From Owenia fusiformis (taxonomy: Eukaryota > Annelida > Polychaeta > Sabellida > Oweniidae): 64,000 bases of DNA. The stretch covers positions 18,027,564 through 18,091,563 of the forward strand of contig CAIIXF020000007.1 of assembly GCA_903813345.2 (NCBI GenBank). The letters run 5' to 3'. The translations under genes and the position numbers were made by a program. Positions 20,801 to 32,257 of this stretch are shown piece after piece; position 1 is the first letter of the stretch, and each line of letters begins with the position of its first letter. The notes under the pieces were generated by a model. It was not told the DNA's origin. It saw nothing but the letters and a program-made list of their open reading frames with translations, and ran no database searches.

Positions 20801-22201
20801 AATGACATGGTTCTGATCTCTCACATGCTGATTTGCTGTTGAGAAGAACTGTTCATCTGTACTGACAAATACTATGAATATCATGTTATGTTTGGCCTGT
20901 TGTCCTCTCTCAGGTTGAGTGGACTGGTACCATGGGCATGTCATGAGGCAACCAAATATAATCTTTTTGTGACCTACAAATACATATACTATGGGTGATG
21001 AGGGGCAAAATTAAAATCCTCTCGTGAAGTTGGAAATCTGAGCATCACAGCATCCCTATTCTTATGCACTTTATGTAAAGTATGAGCATTTACGATTTGG
21101 GCTAGCTAAAAAGTATGTAGACCAACAAGCACTTGGAGGTATTCCCTACCTGACAAACTTGATAAGATCAACTTTTCAAATTTTTGTCTGACATCTTCAG
21201 TTACAGAGGTAGGAATATGCATCAACATCAGGGTTTTCAAATCCTGAAGAGCTGCTTCATTGGCAGTAGTAGGTACATAGTCATAATGTGTGCCTTCCAC
21301 TTCACTCTTCAAGGCTCTGAGTTTGTCCAAAGTCGCACCAGATTTTGCTGCCACTAAACCATACATAAATCATATACATTTACATATATACTGACTGTTT
21401 AATATCTAAATAATACTTTACACAAATTTTACATGAAATAATCTCATGGTATCGTAAAACCTCATCTTGCTTATTAATGCCAATGTTAGTGATAAACTTG
21501 ATCGATCTGGTATAGGCTATTATATGATTTGGGGACTTAATTCTTGTATTCTCATTCAATAAATGTTTGGGAAAATAGGATGATAGCGCCAAATTCAAAT
21601 AACTACAATATACTCTTTGATCTATTTATTACTTAACCAGAGACATATATTTTATGTCTCTGACTTAACAAATTTAACTACAGTTACGGTATATATTTAC
21701 TTTACTTTGAGCATAGGTGTCCAGTCCATGTGGTTTTTCTGGTGCCTGTTTCTTTGTACGAATTGCAAGATGAAAACGTTCATGTGCCTGAACTGCATCA
21801 TTAGCTGATGATATTAGATCTTCTTCAATGATGTGTTGGGAAGGACTAAAATGTAAAGTCATAAAGTTTGGCATTCAGGTTTGGCAATATATTTCAAACC
21901 AACCACTGGTCAGATCCCCTTGACACTTAATCACTATAATATCTCAGATCACGCAGGTGCATGATTCAATTAATGATCTGATTTTATGGGTAATTTTACA
22001 AATTTTGACCATAAGTCTTATAGAGCAAGTTGTCAAGGCCTCTTTAAATCCTTTTTATAACAGAATTAAATCAAAAGTTCAATGAGTGATAATGTAATGT
22101 AGAGTTGATTTCATGGCCTGACTTTGTCGGTAGAACTTGTAAAATAAGATTTTTCTGAAGATTAGGAGTCTTACTTACCCTCTAGAGGTTAGAACACTCA
22201 T
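14820..22201 (-). CDS. Two-module nucleotidyltransferase-like protein (Pol-beta superfamily, RlaP/PF10127-like), uncharacterised
   Basis: Fourteen exons, right to left: 22179-22201, 21706-21845, 21150-21353, 20795-20973, 20426-20594, 19308-19431, 18861-18981, 17568-17739, 17034-17212, 16575-16709, 16320-16364, 15639-15776, 15408-15521, 14820-14978. Total 1902 nt, 633 residues, all phases consistent. Residues about 380-436 (exon 9) carry the Pol-beta nucleotidyltransferase signature AGSKLYDLATPDSDVDFVII: a GS followed by a DxD metal-binding pair. After it come a helical block with LLKGSVVILELLF and a later block ending NWLMSVRG. That order recalls the RlaP-type (PF10127) nucleotidyltransferases (inference). 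The N-terminal half repeats the same helical layout (AHYLTKGKMRFIEALLSS, then DWLMHVRAG) but has no GS...DxD, so it looks like a dead or diverged module. No signal peptide or membrane segment is seen. Substrate unknown. Introns hold several MITEs. The gene is divergent from GTF2E2. Confidence 0.82.
15129..15339. mobile_element. Short MITE with gtagccagg termini (nucleotidyltransferase-like gene intron 13)
   Basis: Ends caggcccgtagccagg and cctggctacaggcctg are inverted repeats with one mismatch. The flanks show the 5-bp direct repeat aataa (15124-15128, 15340-15344). 211 bp, with C- and G-rich subterminal runs. A related gcgtagccag word occurs at ~31541 in GTF2E2. Confidence 0.8.
15892..16290. 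repeat. Three degenerate tandem copies of a ~110-150 bp unit
   Basis: Copies begin near 15892, 16028 and 16178, each with ggttaaaggtcccatgtaaa (first copy diverged), then a cacgactaaaat-like block, gtacataacaagaccaagaa and tttccagcctc. They fill most of the intron between coding exons 15639-15776 and 16320-16364, stopping close to the short exon. Confidence 0.7.
18259..18818. mobile_element. MITE with tgcaccattcaaaagttt termini, copy 1
   Basis: Near-perfect ~20-bp terminal inverted repeats (tgcaccattcaaaagtttg ... caaacttttgaatggtgca). A related, oppositely oriented copy is at 59995-61264. No coding potential. Located in the intron between exons 17568-17739 and 18861-18981. Confidence 0.82.
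19456..20271. mobile_element. TTAA-flanked MITE, copy B (nucleotidyltransferase-like gene intron 5)
   Basis: Same element and orientation as 11448-12227, with ttaaaggccccatg at the left and ggggactttaa at the right. It is about 36 bp longer overall, mostly an extra poly-A/T segment near 19908-19945 and another near 20160. The gene is transcribed antisense to this orientation. Confidence 0.8.
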
Positions 22202-22922
22202 TTTAATGAAACCATATCAGCTATGTTTTGTTCATGATGAAGCATAAGCACAGTACTTGATTGAAATTTGTGATAATGCTTTTTGGACTTTTCCATTTTC
22301 CTCGTGTTTACTTCCGAAACGGCTTTGCCTCTATCACGAAATACTGTATTGACCTTGAACTTTAATTTTGTGACATATCATCCAACCATGTCTGATGTAT
22401 AATTAAAAGTATTTGAAAATAATGTTTTGTGGTCTCTTCTGCAGACGAGTTTAGGACAGGGCAGAGGAGGATGGCCTGTTCTAAGATAGAAAAGGTGCAT
22501 GATCTACAGTTGAACTATTGGTCTGAATGAAATGCTGCGCGGAAAGTATGAATGGGTCGTCAGCTGTATTAGTCTATTAATATTCTAGGACCTGTTTGTG
22601 ATGCTTTATAATAGACCAAAGTGTAGACGAATACACGCACATGTAAATTATAAAATCAACGAACAAAGATTCAATTTTCACAAATGTTCGGTAATTTATC
22701 GTATTGAAACTTCCGGAACTTACAAGGAAATCATTCATTTTCACGATCCATAATTTACCTCTTGGATATTGTGCTAAATGCTCTATAGTTGACGCAACAA
22801 AGGTGATAGAGTTTCATTAAAATGTGTGTTCTAACCTCTAGAGGGTAAGTAAGACTCCTAATCTTCAGGTAAATCTTATTTTTCAAGTTCTACCGACGAA
22901 GTCAGGCCATGAAATCTACTCT
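22101..22922. repeat. Inverted duplication of the nucleotidyltransferase-like gene's first exon and donor
   Basis: Two 112-bp arms, 22101-22212 and 22811-22922, are reverse complements with 6 mismatches by eye (about 95% identical), separated by ~600 bp. The left arm holds the start codon (22201-22199, minus), the 23-nt coding exon and its gtaagt donor. The right arm carries the same ATG, 23-nt open exon (22822-22844) and gtaagt donor on the plus strand, pointing at GTF2E2. The spacer has two ETS-like cttccg words (near 22312 and 22709) and may be a bidirectional promoter. Confidence 0.85.
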
Positions 22923-23008
22923 AACGAACTGAACATTGTTGTCGCAACATTACATTAGTGCCAGAAGTGGGATTTGCTCTTGTGTATCAGTTACGATGGG
23001 ACCACATG

Positions 23009-24066
23009 CTATCTATTGCAAGACTAACGCCTGGTGTAACCGTCACCATGTTATTCGCTGTTTTTTAAGTAGCGCAAGGATCCTGCCATGACCGTGGCAG
23101 TGTTATTTTGTAAGCCTGGTATAACCGTGACAACGCTGTATTATATTGCAAGGCCTGTCATGACCGTGGTAATGTTAAAGCCGCTGATATGACCGTGACA
23201 ATGCTTGCAAGGCCTGTCATGACCGTGACAATGCTATATTATATTGTAATGCCTGTCATGACCGTGGTAATGTTAAAGCCCCGTATGACCGTGATTATGG
23301 TTGCAAGGCCTCTCATGACCGTGGTAATGTTAAAGCCCAGTATGACCGTGACAATGGTTGCAAGGCCTGTCATGACCGTGGTAATGTTAGGCCTGGTATG
23401 ACCGTGACAACGCTTGTAAAGCCTGCCATGACTGTGACAATGTTATGTTATATTGCCGTATATATTATATGACCGTCATAATGATTGAAAGGCCTGTCAT
23501 GACCGTCAGAATGTTAAAGCCTGTCATGATCGTGGTAAGGTTAAAGCCTGATATGACCGTGACAATAGTTGCAAGGCCTCTCATGACCGTGGTTGTATTT
23601 AAAGTAGCATGAGAACACCGTAATGACAATTTCTTCGTGTTTAACTACCTTAAATATGTAAATAAAGACTACTAAAAATGTGTATTAATTTCACAACGAA
23701 AACATAATTTTTTCTCACAAATAATTTGCGAACAAACTATATCTTTACTCTCATTCAAGGAGCTTCGATTCGAAAGCATATACTTTCTATAATGATCAAC
23801 TAATAAGATTTATCCATAAAAAATACCAACAGCAATGGGCGAAACATGAAGGTCATTAATGTCATATAAAGGTTACGGTCGCGCCAGGCTTACACGATTA
23901 CACTACCACGGTCATGGCAGGCATTTTAATATAATACAGCATTGTCGCGGTTATACCAGGCTTTCACGATAACATTATCACGGTCATGGCAGGATCCTTG
24001 CGCTACTTAAAAAACACCGAATAACATGGTGACGGTTACGCCAGGCATAAGTCTTGCAACAGATAG
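23009..24066. mobile_element. Foldback minisatellite element
   Basis: Long imperfect terminal inverted repeats of ~190 bp: left from 23009, right 23871-24066. The outer ~90 bp are nearly identical (gtaaccgtcaccatgttatt on the left, its complement near 24020-24040). Between them, 23100-23600 is a degenerate tandem array of a ~28-60 bp unit built on catgaccgtggtaatgtt. The middle (23600-23870) is unique AT-rich DNA. No transposase is seen, so it is non-autonomous if mobile. An open frame at 23189-23401 is only the translated satellite. Confidence 0.75.
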
Positions 24067-25080
24067 GTCTCGATGGGACTTCCTCCTTCAGGGGGATGGT
24101 GAAATGATCCTCGATTCCACGTTGTTGCTACACGCTAGCTGTAGTGGCTAGCGCCACGAGCAATAATCGGGGGTCTACTTTGATTCCCATATGGGCATTG
24201 AATTTAGCACACTCCCTTTAATATCTAGTACAGAGTATCTAGGGTGTTACATTACACTACTTAACCATTGGACTAGGCCTCCAATACATCATTATTATAA
24301 ATTGTACTGAATTCCCAAGTTTGGTTGATTGTTGTCTGAGAAGAACAAACTTACTTGAGAACCTTGAATGCTTCCATTATGTTGTCTTCTCGTTAAGGTA
24401 GGCTTTACGCTGAAATTGATATATTCATATAGCCCTATTACTGTTCATTATGGTTTAAATCTACTGTATGCTCTGTTTAGTCTCATTTCCTAAATATGGT
24501 GCAACATTATTTCACCATTATTTTTGTAAACTTTGTTGATCACCAATATAACTGCGAACGATCTCAAATTTAGTTGATGGTCGTGCAGTAAACGAGGTGC
24601 TAAGATTGTAACTTTATGCCGTGTATGACATACCTTTTGGACAAATATATTAAAACACAGAGAAAAGTGAATAATTTGTATCTCTTTTGAAATTTAGCCT
24701 CTTAGATAGATCGTATTTTTATCGTTAGCTAAAATAAGTTATTTTAGCGTTCGTAATTTTGCCTTAACAAAAATGGCTGAGTGATTTCAGATTCAGATTT
24801 TTTATTTTGGTTCAAACATAATCCAAATATTTACAACTACAAGGCGATTTAAACGATTTGAACAGATCCAGTGAGTAAGGACTCATATTTTGGACGTATA
24901 ATTTGATTATAAATTTATTGAATTTGGCCAAAACCGGTGAAGTAGAGCAGATTTCATTTTTCGATTTTGATTTTTTTCTTTTCTTTTTTCTAAATATTTT
25001 AATTAATCTAGGCTAGAGATCTAGGCTAGAAAAATCTATTATAGGCCTAGGCAAGTGAACTCAAACCAATGTACAGTAAA
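24067..25080. other. Intergenic, no gene seen
   Basis: AT-rich non-coding DNA between the foldback element and a hairpin cluster. I find no coding exon or clear repeat. A short stretch near 24120-24180 is GC-richer with a small palindrome (cgctagctgtagtggctagcg). Confidence 0.4.
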
Positions 25081-25400
25081 ATTTAAAATGTTGAAAAATA
25101 TGTACTTGTCCTAACTTTTGTATATTTCAGATAGTTATGTATTATATGCAGTAAAGCTGTGGCATTTTGTAATTTAGGGAGTTTCAGCCATGTTATTTTT
25201 CCGAAAATAACATGGCAGAGAAGTATCAAAATATAAAAGGCCACAGATATGATAGCTAAACTACAAAACAAACTAAAATATACAAAAGTTAGGACATGTA
25301 GACTATAAATGTTTCTATTTTTACATATAAACTGTTCAATATGGTCATTTGATTGCTTATTTATTAAATTCAAAGTAGTTCCAAACATTTTAAATTTTAC
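25081..25400. repeat. Nested small inverted repeats (hairpin element)
   Basis: Outer arms tacagtaaaatttaaaatg (from ~25073) and its complement (to ~25404); inner arms around ctaacttttgtatatttcag (25112) and its complement (25277-25296); a near-perfect central palindrome ccatgttattttt-ccg-aaaataacatgg at 25188-25215. This is consistent with a small foldback MITE. An open frame on the minus strand across it is a by-product of the symmetry. Confidence 0.6.
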
Positions 25401-25408
25401 TGTAGGCT

Positions 25409-26273
25409 AGTGTTGTTATTTCATGTTTCTTTTTGATGCTTTGGATATTAGTTTTTTAGACTTTTTTCAACATAAGGTCGAGCAGATTAGTTGATTAGTT
25501 CAGAATAAATTGCTCAAAAGGCTTTCCTGGCCTGGCAAACAAAATGATGAATTAATAGAATGTGTGCTTCAACTATAAACTAAAGTGTTTAGGGCAAAGG
25601 GGTGTAACGTCAACGTGTGGGGTAATGTCAACATGAGAAGGGTAACTTCGACACTTACTTACTAGGAAGTAGAATTTCTTTTTTCCGCGATGTTTGATTT
25701 CAGGAAAAATTAAAATCTCTCGAGATCTCGATCCATGCGAGAAAAAAAACATGGTTTCTCCCTAGATTGGAAGTTAGAGCAAATAAACAACAAGGTGACA
25801 AAGTTACCCCACATGTTGAAGTTACCCAAAAATGGTGTCGACGTTACACCCCTTCGCCCTTAGTAACCTTAAACACTTCAAACGCTTGATAATTAGCGAA
25901 ATGTGATTTATGTATTTCAAACACATTTCCAATATGGAAATTGGACGGTAGTCTAAATGTAATGTTTAACGAAATCATAATTATTTATTACAATGGGATT
26001 CAATACACACACCAGGGCGCCATATTGGAAATGTGTTCAAATTCATTACATATCGTCAATTATTAAGCGGTTCTCATGTCTAAGGTAAGTTTTAATAATT
26101 CCTTTTTAATGATCAAAGTATATACTAAGAATGATGTGTAGGACTTTAGTTTCCCAGACAGGCCAGGAAAGTGTTTCCTGCAATCTGGCCTATAGCAATC
26201 ACCTAGTCCCAATGTTGAAAAAATCTAAAATAACAAATATCTAAATCATCAAAAAGAAACGTGAAATAACAAC
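25409..26273. repeat. Large imperfect hairpin with smaller hairpins nested inside
   Basis: Outer arms ~25409-25545 and ~26135-26273 are inverted (tcaaaaagaaacgtgaaata at the right, complement at the left; also ctttcctggcctg and cagg-ccaggaaag). Inside lie a second pair at 25582-25879 (aaggggtgtaacgtc and its complement) and a third at 25918-26040 (cacatttccaatatgg and ccatattggaaatgtg, perfect 16 bp). It reads as foldback elements inserted into one another. Confidence 0.65.
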
Positions 26274-27172
26274 TTTTGAACTCAAATTAATTAAATATTG
26301 GCTCCGTTTACTTCACCTATCACCAGGAAACATTCTTCATAAAACATATATATATGACCGTGAAATGAGTCAATTTGGTTTTAAAGGCACTTGGTCAAAC
26401 AAAGTCATTGATATTTTAAAAAAGTGTGATTTATTATCTTATTGGGATACTCAAAAGATTGATGATGACAATATTTTTATCAAGACAATAACAAAAACAC
26501 TGTATCAGAATTATAAAACTCAATGGAACAAAGATATATTAAATTACCCTGTCTTGAGAACTTATGTTAAATTCAAAAATGTCTTTGAAAGAGAGAGTTA
26601 TTTAAATATCCAAAATAAAAATTACAGGCAAGCAATTTGTAGATTTAGGCTTAGTTCCCACAAGTTACATATAGAACTTGGTCGTCATTTAAAGCCAAAG
26701 CCAAAACCTGTAGATGAACGTTTATGTAATATTTGTGGTAATTTAGAAGATGAACAACACTTCATCATGATTTGTAAGAAAAACACTACAGAAAGAAAAA
26801 TTTTGTTTGACACCCTTACACGATTTAATTTTGTAGGCAGTCCTGACATTATTTTTAAAAAACTAATGTCTAACAAAAATTCTTATGTAATTTTACATTT
26901 AGCAAAGTTCATCTATCATTCACTCAAAAAATTGGATTAATGTGTCAACGATGCATCACACTGATATTTAAATTTCTGTCAAGTTATATTTGTATTTTAC
27001 AATTATCTTGTATTTTACATTTGATGATGTAATTAGAATTGTATTTGACAACAACTTTATTTTTGTATTCAATAGTTAGTTTAGTCTTAGGTCAGTTTTG
27101 TAGATGGTAGTTTTTAGTGACTAATATGTCATTGTAATGACATCAGAGAGTCAATAAAAGATATATATATAA
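26264..27172 (+). mobile_element. Non-LTR retrotransposon 3' fragment (C-terminus of the reverse-transcriptase ORF)
   Basis: An open frame from about 26264 to the stop at 26938-26940 encodes ~225 residues with the C-terminal features of invertebrate LINE ORFs: KYWLRLLHLSPGNILHKTY, then a Cys-His motif in RLCNICGNLEDEQHFIMICK (C-x2-C-x9-H-x4-C). No reverse-transcriptase core is present, so it is a 5'-truncated copy. The 3' end is followed by a short UTR and a (TA)n run at ~27158-27171, typical of a LINE tail. The frame is intact over this piece, suggesting a fairly recent insertion. It lies upstream of the GTF2E2 coding exons. Confidence 0.8.
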
Positions 27173-27410
27173 CTCATTTACTTGTTTATTTAGCCTGGCC
27201 TAAGCCTAGGAAGGATAATTTTATTTTTTTGTGACAGATTTTTGCAATCAGTTGATCCTTTTTGCGATAGCTGCTAAACTTTCTTTCATGTTTCTCATCT
27301 ACTCATCTACTCAAAATCCACTAAAACAGAACACCATGCCCAAATCCTTTCTGGTGTGGTGTCTCTTTACTGCTGTATTTCATTAAAATACTCTATTATA
27401 ATTTCAGGTT

Positions 27411-30400
27411 ATGGATCCATCCTTGCTGAAAGAAAGAGAGGCTTTCAAAAAGCGAGCTTTGGCTCAACCTTCTGTGGAGAATAAATCCAAGGGAGATGAT
27501 GGCAATGCAAAGAAAAGACGCAAGGGACCTGAAGTTACTAAGGGCAAAGGGGGCCGGTTAGGTAAGTTAGTAGATAACTCATAAGAATTTATTTCAACAG
27601 AGCAGAAGTGATGCTCAAGCTGCTCACATATTACCTGCTTTTTTCCTCAATATCAACAACCAACCATCCCAGAAATAAAAGCTTTCCTACCTTGTTTGAT
27701 GCCATTATAAAATTTTCATAATATCACCCATCACTATGCAACGTTTATGTGTATGTTGGGCCAAAGATATAAAATAAGTATCAGTTGGATAAAAATAACA
27801 TTTATGAAAATGTTACTTTGAAAAGCTGAACACATTTGAGATTTTCAAATAGCAATGTACTGTATTAGCATATTACTAATAAGAAATGATCTTGTAATAC
27901 AACTCACTGGACTAAGAAATGTTGAAAACATTTTCTATCAGTAGCCTTTCATTCATTTATCCTTGAAAACAGTACAATTTGTTATCTGACTTAGACTAAC
28001 TTTAACATACTCTACATATTTTTGTTCATTGCAGTTTCTGGCAACATGTAAAATAAAGGAAATTTATCTGGAAGTATTATAGAAAAAAGTAATTCTGAAA
28101 TATAAACAGTTGCAAAAATCCTCAAAATATATTTTGATAAAAATGAATAAAGAAAATCACTGGTTGAATGCTACTAAAATCCACTATCTTATTAGTTATA
28201 TTCTGCTATACAGACCTGTTCAAGGACTTTGGCCAGAAATCATCCCAAATGATGCATCCACAATAGGGGCATATAATGTCAAAGTTATTTTTATTGATTT
28301 TCTATTAAATACCCTAAAATACCTTATTTTCCATCAAATTACTTATAAATATGGTTTTTATCACTTTTAACATTTATTTGAAAAAAATATTTTTCACCAA
28401 ATTGATCTTTGGGGGGTAAAAATGAGCTTTTTGACTATATTGTCAAACCACTGTTGCTATGGCAACCAAATTTATTTTTTGGAAAGCTGATGATGTGTCC
28501 TTTACATATGTAGAGTTTAAATTAATTTGGGTTAACTGTTGATGAGAAAATATACTAGTACTTTAAAAACTGGTGATTTTAGTAAAATATCCTTGAACAG
28601 GTCTGTGCTATAGGTACCACTTATCCCACGTAAAATTAAAAAATATATGACACTGTATATATGCTAGTATTGTTCTTTTATTACAGAGGTGATGGGAGGT
28701 GGTATGAGCTCCAAGCAACCACTGAGCAGCAAGCCAACAACATACAAATCTATGAGTAGCAGCTCTCAGTACAAGTTTGGAGTACTCGCTAAAATTGTCA
28801 ATTATATGAAGGTATGATGCCTCAAACCATATAGCCAAAATAAGGGGGAACTTGCTGGATGTCAATATATGTATTTAAGGTCCCGGGACAGAACGATGTA
28901 CTCTCAAATAAAAGTGGCAAATATATATTCTTGATATATTTCTTTGGATCTAGCTTTGAAATGATTTGTACGAGAAAAAAAATTAGAAACTTGTAAAATG
29001 ATAATTTCTCTATTATTTCTAATACTTCTTATTTATATATTTATTATTAGAACTGTTTCTTTGAAGCAGTCATCTATCTTGGGTTTTGTATCTCCAAAAA
29101 TGAGAATCAAGGGTTTTCCACTTATGACCAATGGACAATGTTGGAGATAGGATGGCATGATTTTACTTTTTTTTATATAGCTATATTTCTGTATTGCAGA
29201 CCCGCCATCAGAAGGGAGACACACATGAACTAGACATAGATGAGATATTGGATGAGACACATCAAACTGATGTGGGACATAACACTAAACTCTGGTTAAA
29301 AAATGAGGTAAGTTTTCAACAATGGCCAGACGTATAATGAATTAGATATGGATTAAAACGATGGTCTTATTCATTGTACATTCTTTTTATTGGTAGTCCT
29401 GCCAAAGTTTCATCATGCTTACAATTAAAAGCTACTTGCTAAAAAGTTTTAAGCTAGACCTATTTACATCAATTGATGTGGCAAATACATAAATGTATGA
29501 CTCTCATTCGTCATTTACATCGCCTTTATTTTGCTTGCAGGCTTTAAAAAACAATCCAAAAATAGAATGCCTTCCTGGTGAGAAATTTAAATTCAAGCCA
29601 ATGTATAATATTCCAAACAAGAAGGCATTGCTACGTCTACTACAAAAGCATGACTTGAAAGGCTATGGTGGAGTTCTTTTGGATGATGTAGAAGAGTCTT
29701 TGCCCAAATGTGATAAAGCTATCAAGGTATATCTTTATCTCACCTGTATTTTTTGGTTAAATGTGAATCAATGTTTAGTATGAAGAGGGATAAATATGGC
29801 GACTGATTGATAACATTGTGATCAACTGGTGCGCAAATAAGATATCACATTCTGTTGCTGAGATGACTCACTTTAAGATGGCATACTTTTTCAGAAAGTA
29901 TAAAAATACTTTCTTTTGGTATTCAGCGCTTGCATTAGGCTCTGAAAAATGTGAGTCCCAATGAAGGAAATTTTTTTAAAAAGTGAGTCCTGACCGAAAA
30001 AAGTGTGTCCTCCAATATATAAGCTAAATTAGCTATAATGGGCTATTGGAATGTGCATGACTTGATCTTACATGTCTTATGTGTTTTCAAAATGTTGCCA
30101 TTCGTGCCCTGTGATTTATTTAAACATGTTCTTTATATTCAATTCACTTATGTTATGTAACCTCCAGCCTGTTATAGTAAGTACTATTATACTGTGATTA
30201 TCTTTATACTTGCTGTTTGCACTGAACAACTGCTTGAAAAAATAAGAACATTTTTTTAGTATGAATTTGTCTGACGCTCAGTAATTTAGTGTATCACTAC
30301 ATTTTCTACATGATCAGAATCCTCTGATTTATATCATAAATTAGACCATTTTGACGTTATATAATCACAAATAGACTACTTCACCTAGGTAAGTATGCAT

Positions 30401-32257
30401 CATTTGTACAATTGAACTCATTTTGAAGGTTTTATATCAGCTTTTCAGTGAGAAAAATATGTCACATGCAAACTGATAACCTATTATCGCCCATTACAAT
30501 AGTTCGTTTTTCTGCATTCTTTTTCTTTTTTACTCAAAATAAAGTTGTAAATCTCACATATTTTGATCTTAATAATGTAATATACACCTCAAAGAAGTCA
30601 AACATGATCAACTATTGAGATTTTCAAGATTTTCAAAAAATGTTCAAAGTTTTGACTCAATTTTTTTTCCGTCCGAAAAACGGAAATATTTTTTATTTTT
30701 CCGTCCTACAATTTTTTTTTGCGTCACTTACATGTAAGGGACGCCGTTAATGCAAGCCCTGGGTATTTTTTTAGAAAATAGATGGCATACTGATCAAAAA
30801 GTTTAATTTACTAAATTGATATGAACATTAGACCAGACATAATATAGAAATTAAAAATTAAATTAACATAAGTACATGTCTTTGATTAAACATACTCACC
30901 AAGCATCTAAATGCCTGGATTATATTTTATAAAAATTTCATTTCAGGTTTTGGGAGATGACATATTGATAATCACAAGGTCAAATGATAAGAAAAAGATT
31001 TTGTTTTACAATGACAAATCATTGGATAATTGTGAAATAGATGAAGGTATGTAATGTATTAAACTTATTATTATTGCATTTTTTGTAATATATCTACTCC
31101 AACAGTTTTTTCTAAATTCTGTAAATTATGGCAAAAAAATATCCCCTGCCCTAAATACATGTATTGTTATGGTACCACTGACTTGAGTGTTGTTTTCAAA
31201 CATTGAACTGTTGAAAGGGAAGTCTTTGAAATTCTGATCCTAAAGCCCCCTTTTGATAAATGGCATCTTTCATAACTGGGCTCGAATTTGTCGAAAACAT
31301 TTAATTTTTCTTATAAATCCTTGTATAAGCATTTCTCTAAAATTGAACACATTTGATATTTGGATCCAGCCCTTTAGTATGATTATGTCTTTGTAATTTC
31401 AAACACCTGCAGATATTGTGAAACTATGGAGGTCTACCACAGTGGATGGTATGGACGATAACAAAATAGAAGATTACCTGAGACGCAATAATATTGTCTC
31501 CATGCAAGATATGGGGATACGCAATCCAGTAAGTAACCAGGGGCGTAGCCAGCTTTTGGTCAGGCTGGTCAGGGAGGGGCATGCAATCGCCTAAAATATT
31601 GGGTTATAAGCAACACCAAAAAAAAGATTTTTTTTAGATATGTTTTGAATTTTACAAAAATTGATGCAATTTCCTTCATTATAATGAATTGATATCTGTG
31701 GCATAAAAATAAGTGAGCACAGATGATACAACTACAAGAACAATTTTTAATAAAGATTAATAAACCCTTTGAGAAACAGGGATACAATTTCATAATCTCT
31801 GGAATAGTTTTTGATTTAAACTTAAAGTGCATAGTTATCATGAAACATGACATTTTTTGTATCTCAAGGAATGATATAAGGAAAGGGATTATAAAATTAG
31901 AGAATTTCTCTCTTATTCTTTGGGTCTGATTGTTTGGATCTCAGTTTCAAATCCCTGCTTGTATGCAGCCTGAGTTTACACCCAAACACCACACCCTAAC
32001 CCCCACATATTAGGCAAATTTTCTGGTTGTCAAAGTAGATAGTGGGGATGTTGAGTTAAGAGACTTGATGCATAAACACTCTCAAGATAGAGTTTGAGTA
32101 TTACCACTTCCAAAATAAAATTTTAAACTTTATGTTATATTTTCAGATCCCTATGCATAACAGACGAGGAGGGAAACGAAACAGTAAAAGACGAAAGGGA
32201 TTTAAAACCCATAATGAACACATGGAGGGGATCTTGGAGGATTATTCAGCTAAATAA
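27411..32257 (+). CDS. GTF2E2: GTF2E2 homologue, general transcription factor TFIIE subunit beta
   Basis: Beta subunit of TFIIE, which joins the RNA polymerase II pre-initiation complex, recruits TFIIH and helps open promoter DNA. Seven coding exons: 27411-27561, 28687-28811, 29200-29307, 29541-29726, 30947-31046, 31413-31528, 32147-32257; 298 residues (human 291), all phases consistent. The N-terminus [20 protein letters not shown] is almost the human sequence. A basic/Ser-rich linker follows, then winged helix 1 (~80-150, [20 protein letters not shown]), winged helix 2 (~153-215, [20 protein letters not shown]), and a basic tail ending [19 protein letters not shown] 3' splice site (atttcag, 27402-27408) three bases before the ATG shows a 5'UTR exon upstream. 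A possible in-frame upstream start (Met-Ser-Lys, 26076-26084, followed by gtaagt) would add four residues. Confidence 0.95.
28210..28606. mobile_element. MITE in GTF2E2 intron 1
   Basis: Perfect 17-bp terminal inverted repeats, acagacctgttcaagga at the left and its complement at the right, flanked by the direct repeat gctat (28205-28209 and 28607-28611), a likely target-site duplication. 397 bp, AT-rich, no coding capacity. Family not recognised. Confidence 0.85.
29924..30761. mobile_element. Non-autonomous TIR element in GTF2E2 intron 4
   Basis: Terminal repeats cagcgcttgcatta (left) and taatgcaagccctg (right, one mismatch) are bounded by a perfect 6-bp direct repeat ggtatt (29918-29923 and 30762-30767). 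838 bp, no open frame of note. Internal T-rich runs and ccgtccgaaaaacgg near 30670. Confidence 0.78.

Noticed and set aside
23189-23401. A 70-residue repetitive Met-Thr-Val protein
   Set aside because: Translation of the catgaccgtgg satellite; copies differ by frame-breaking indels.
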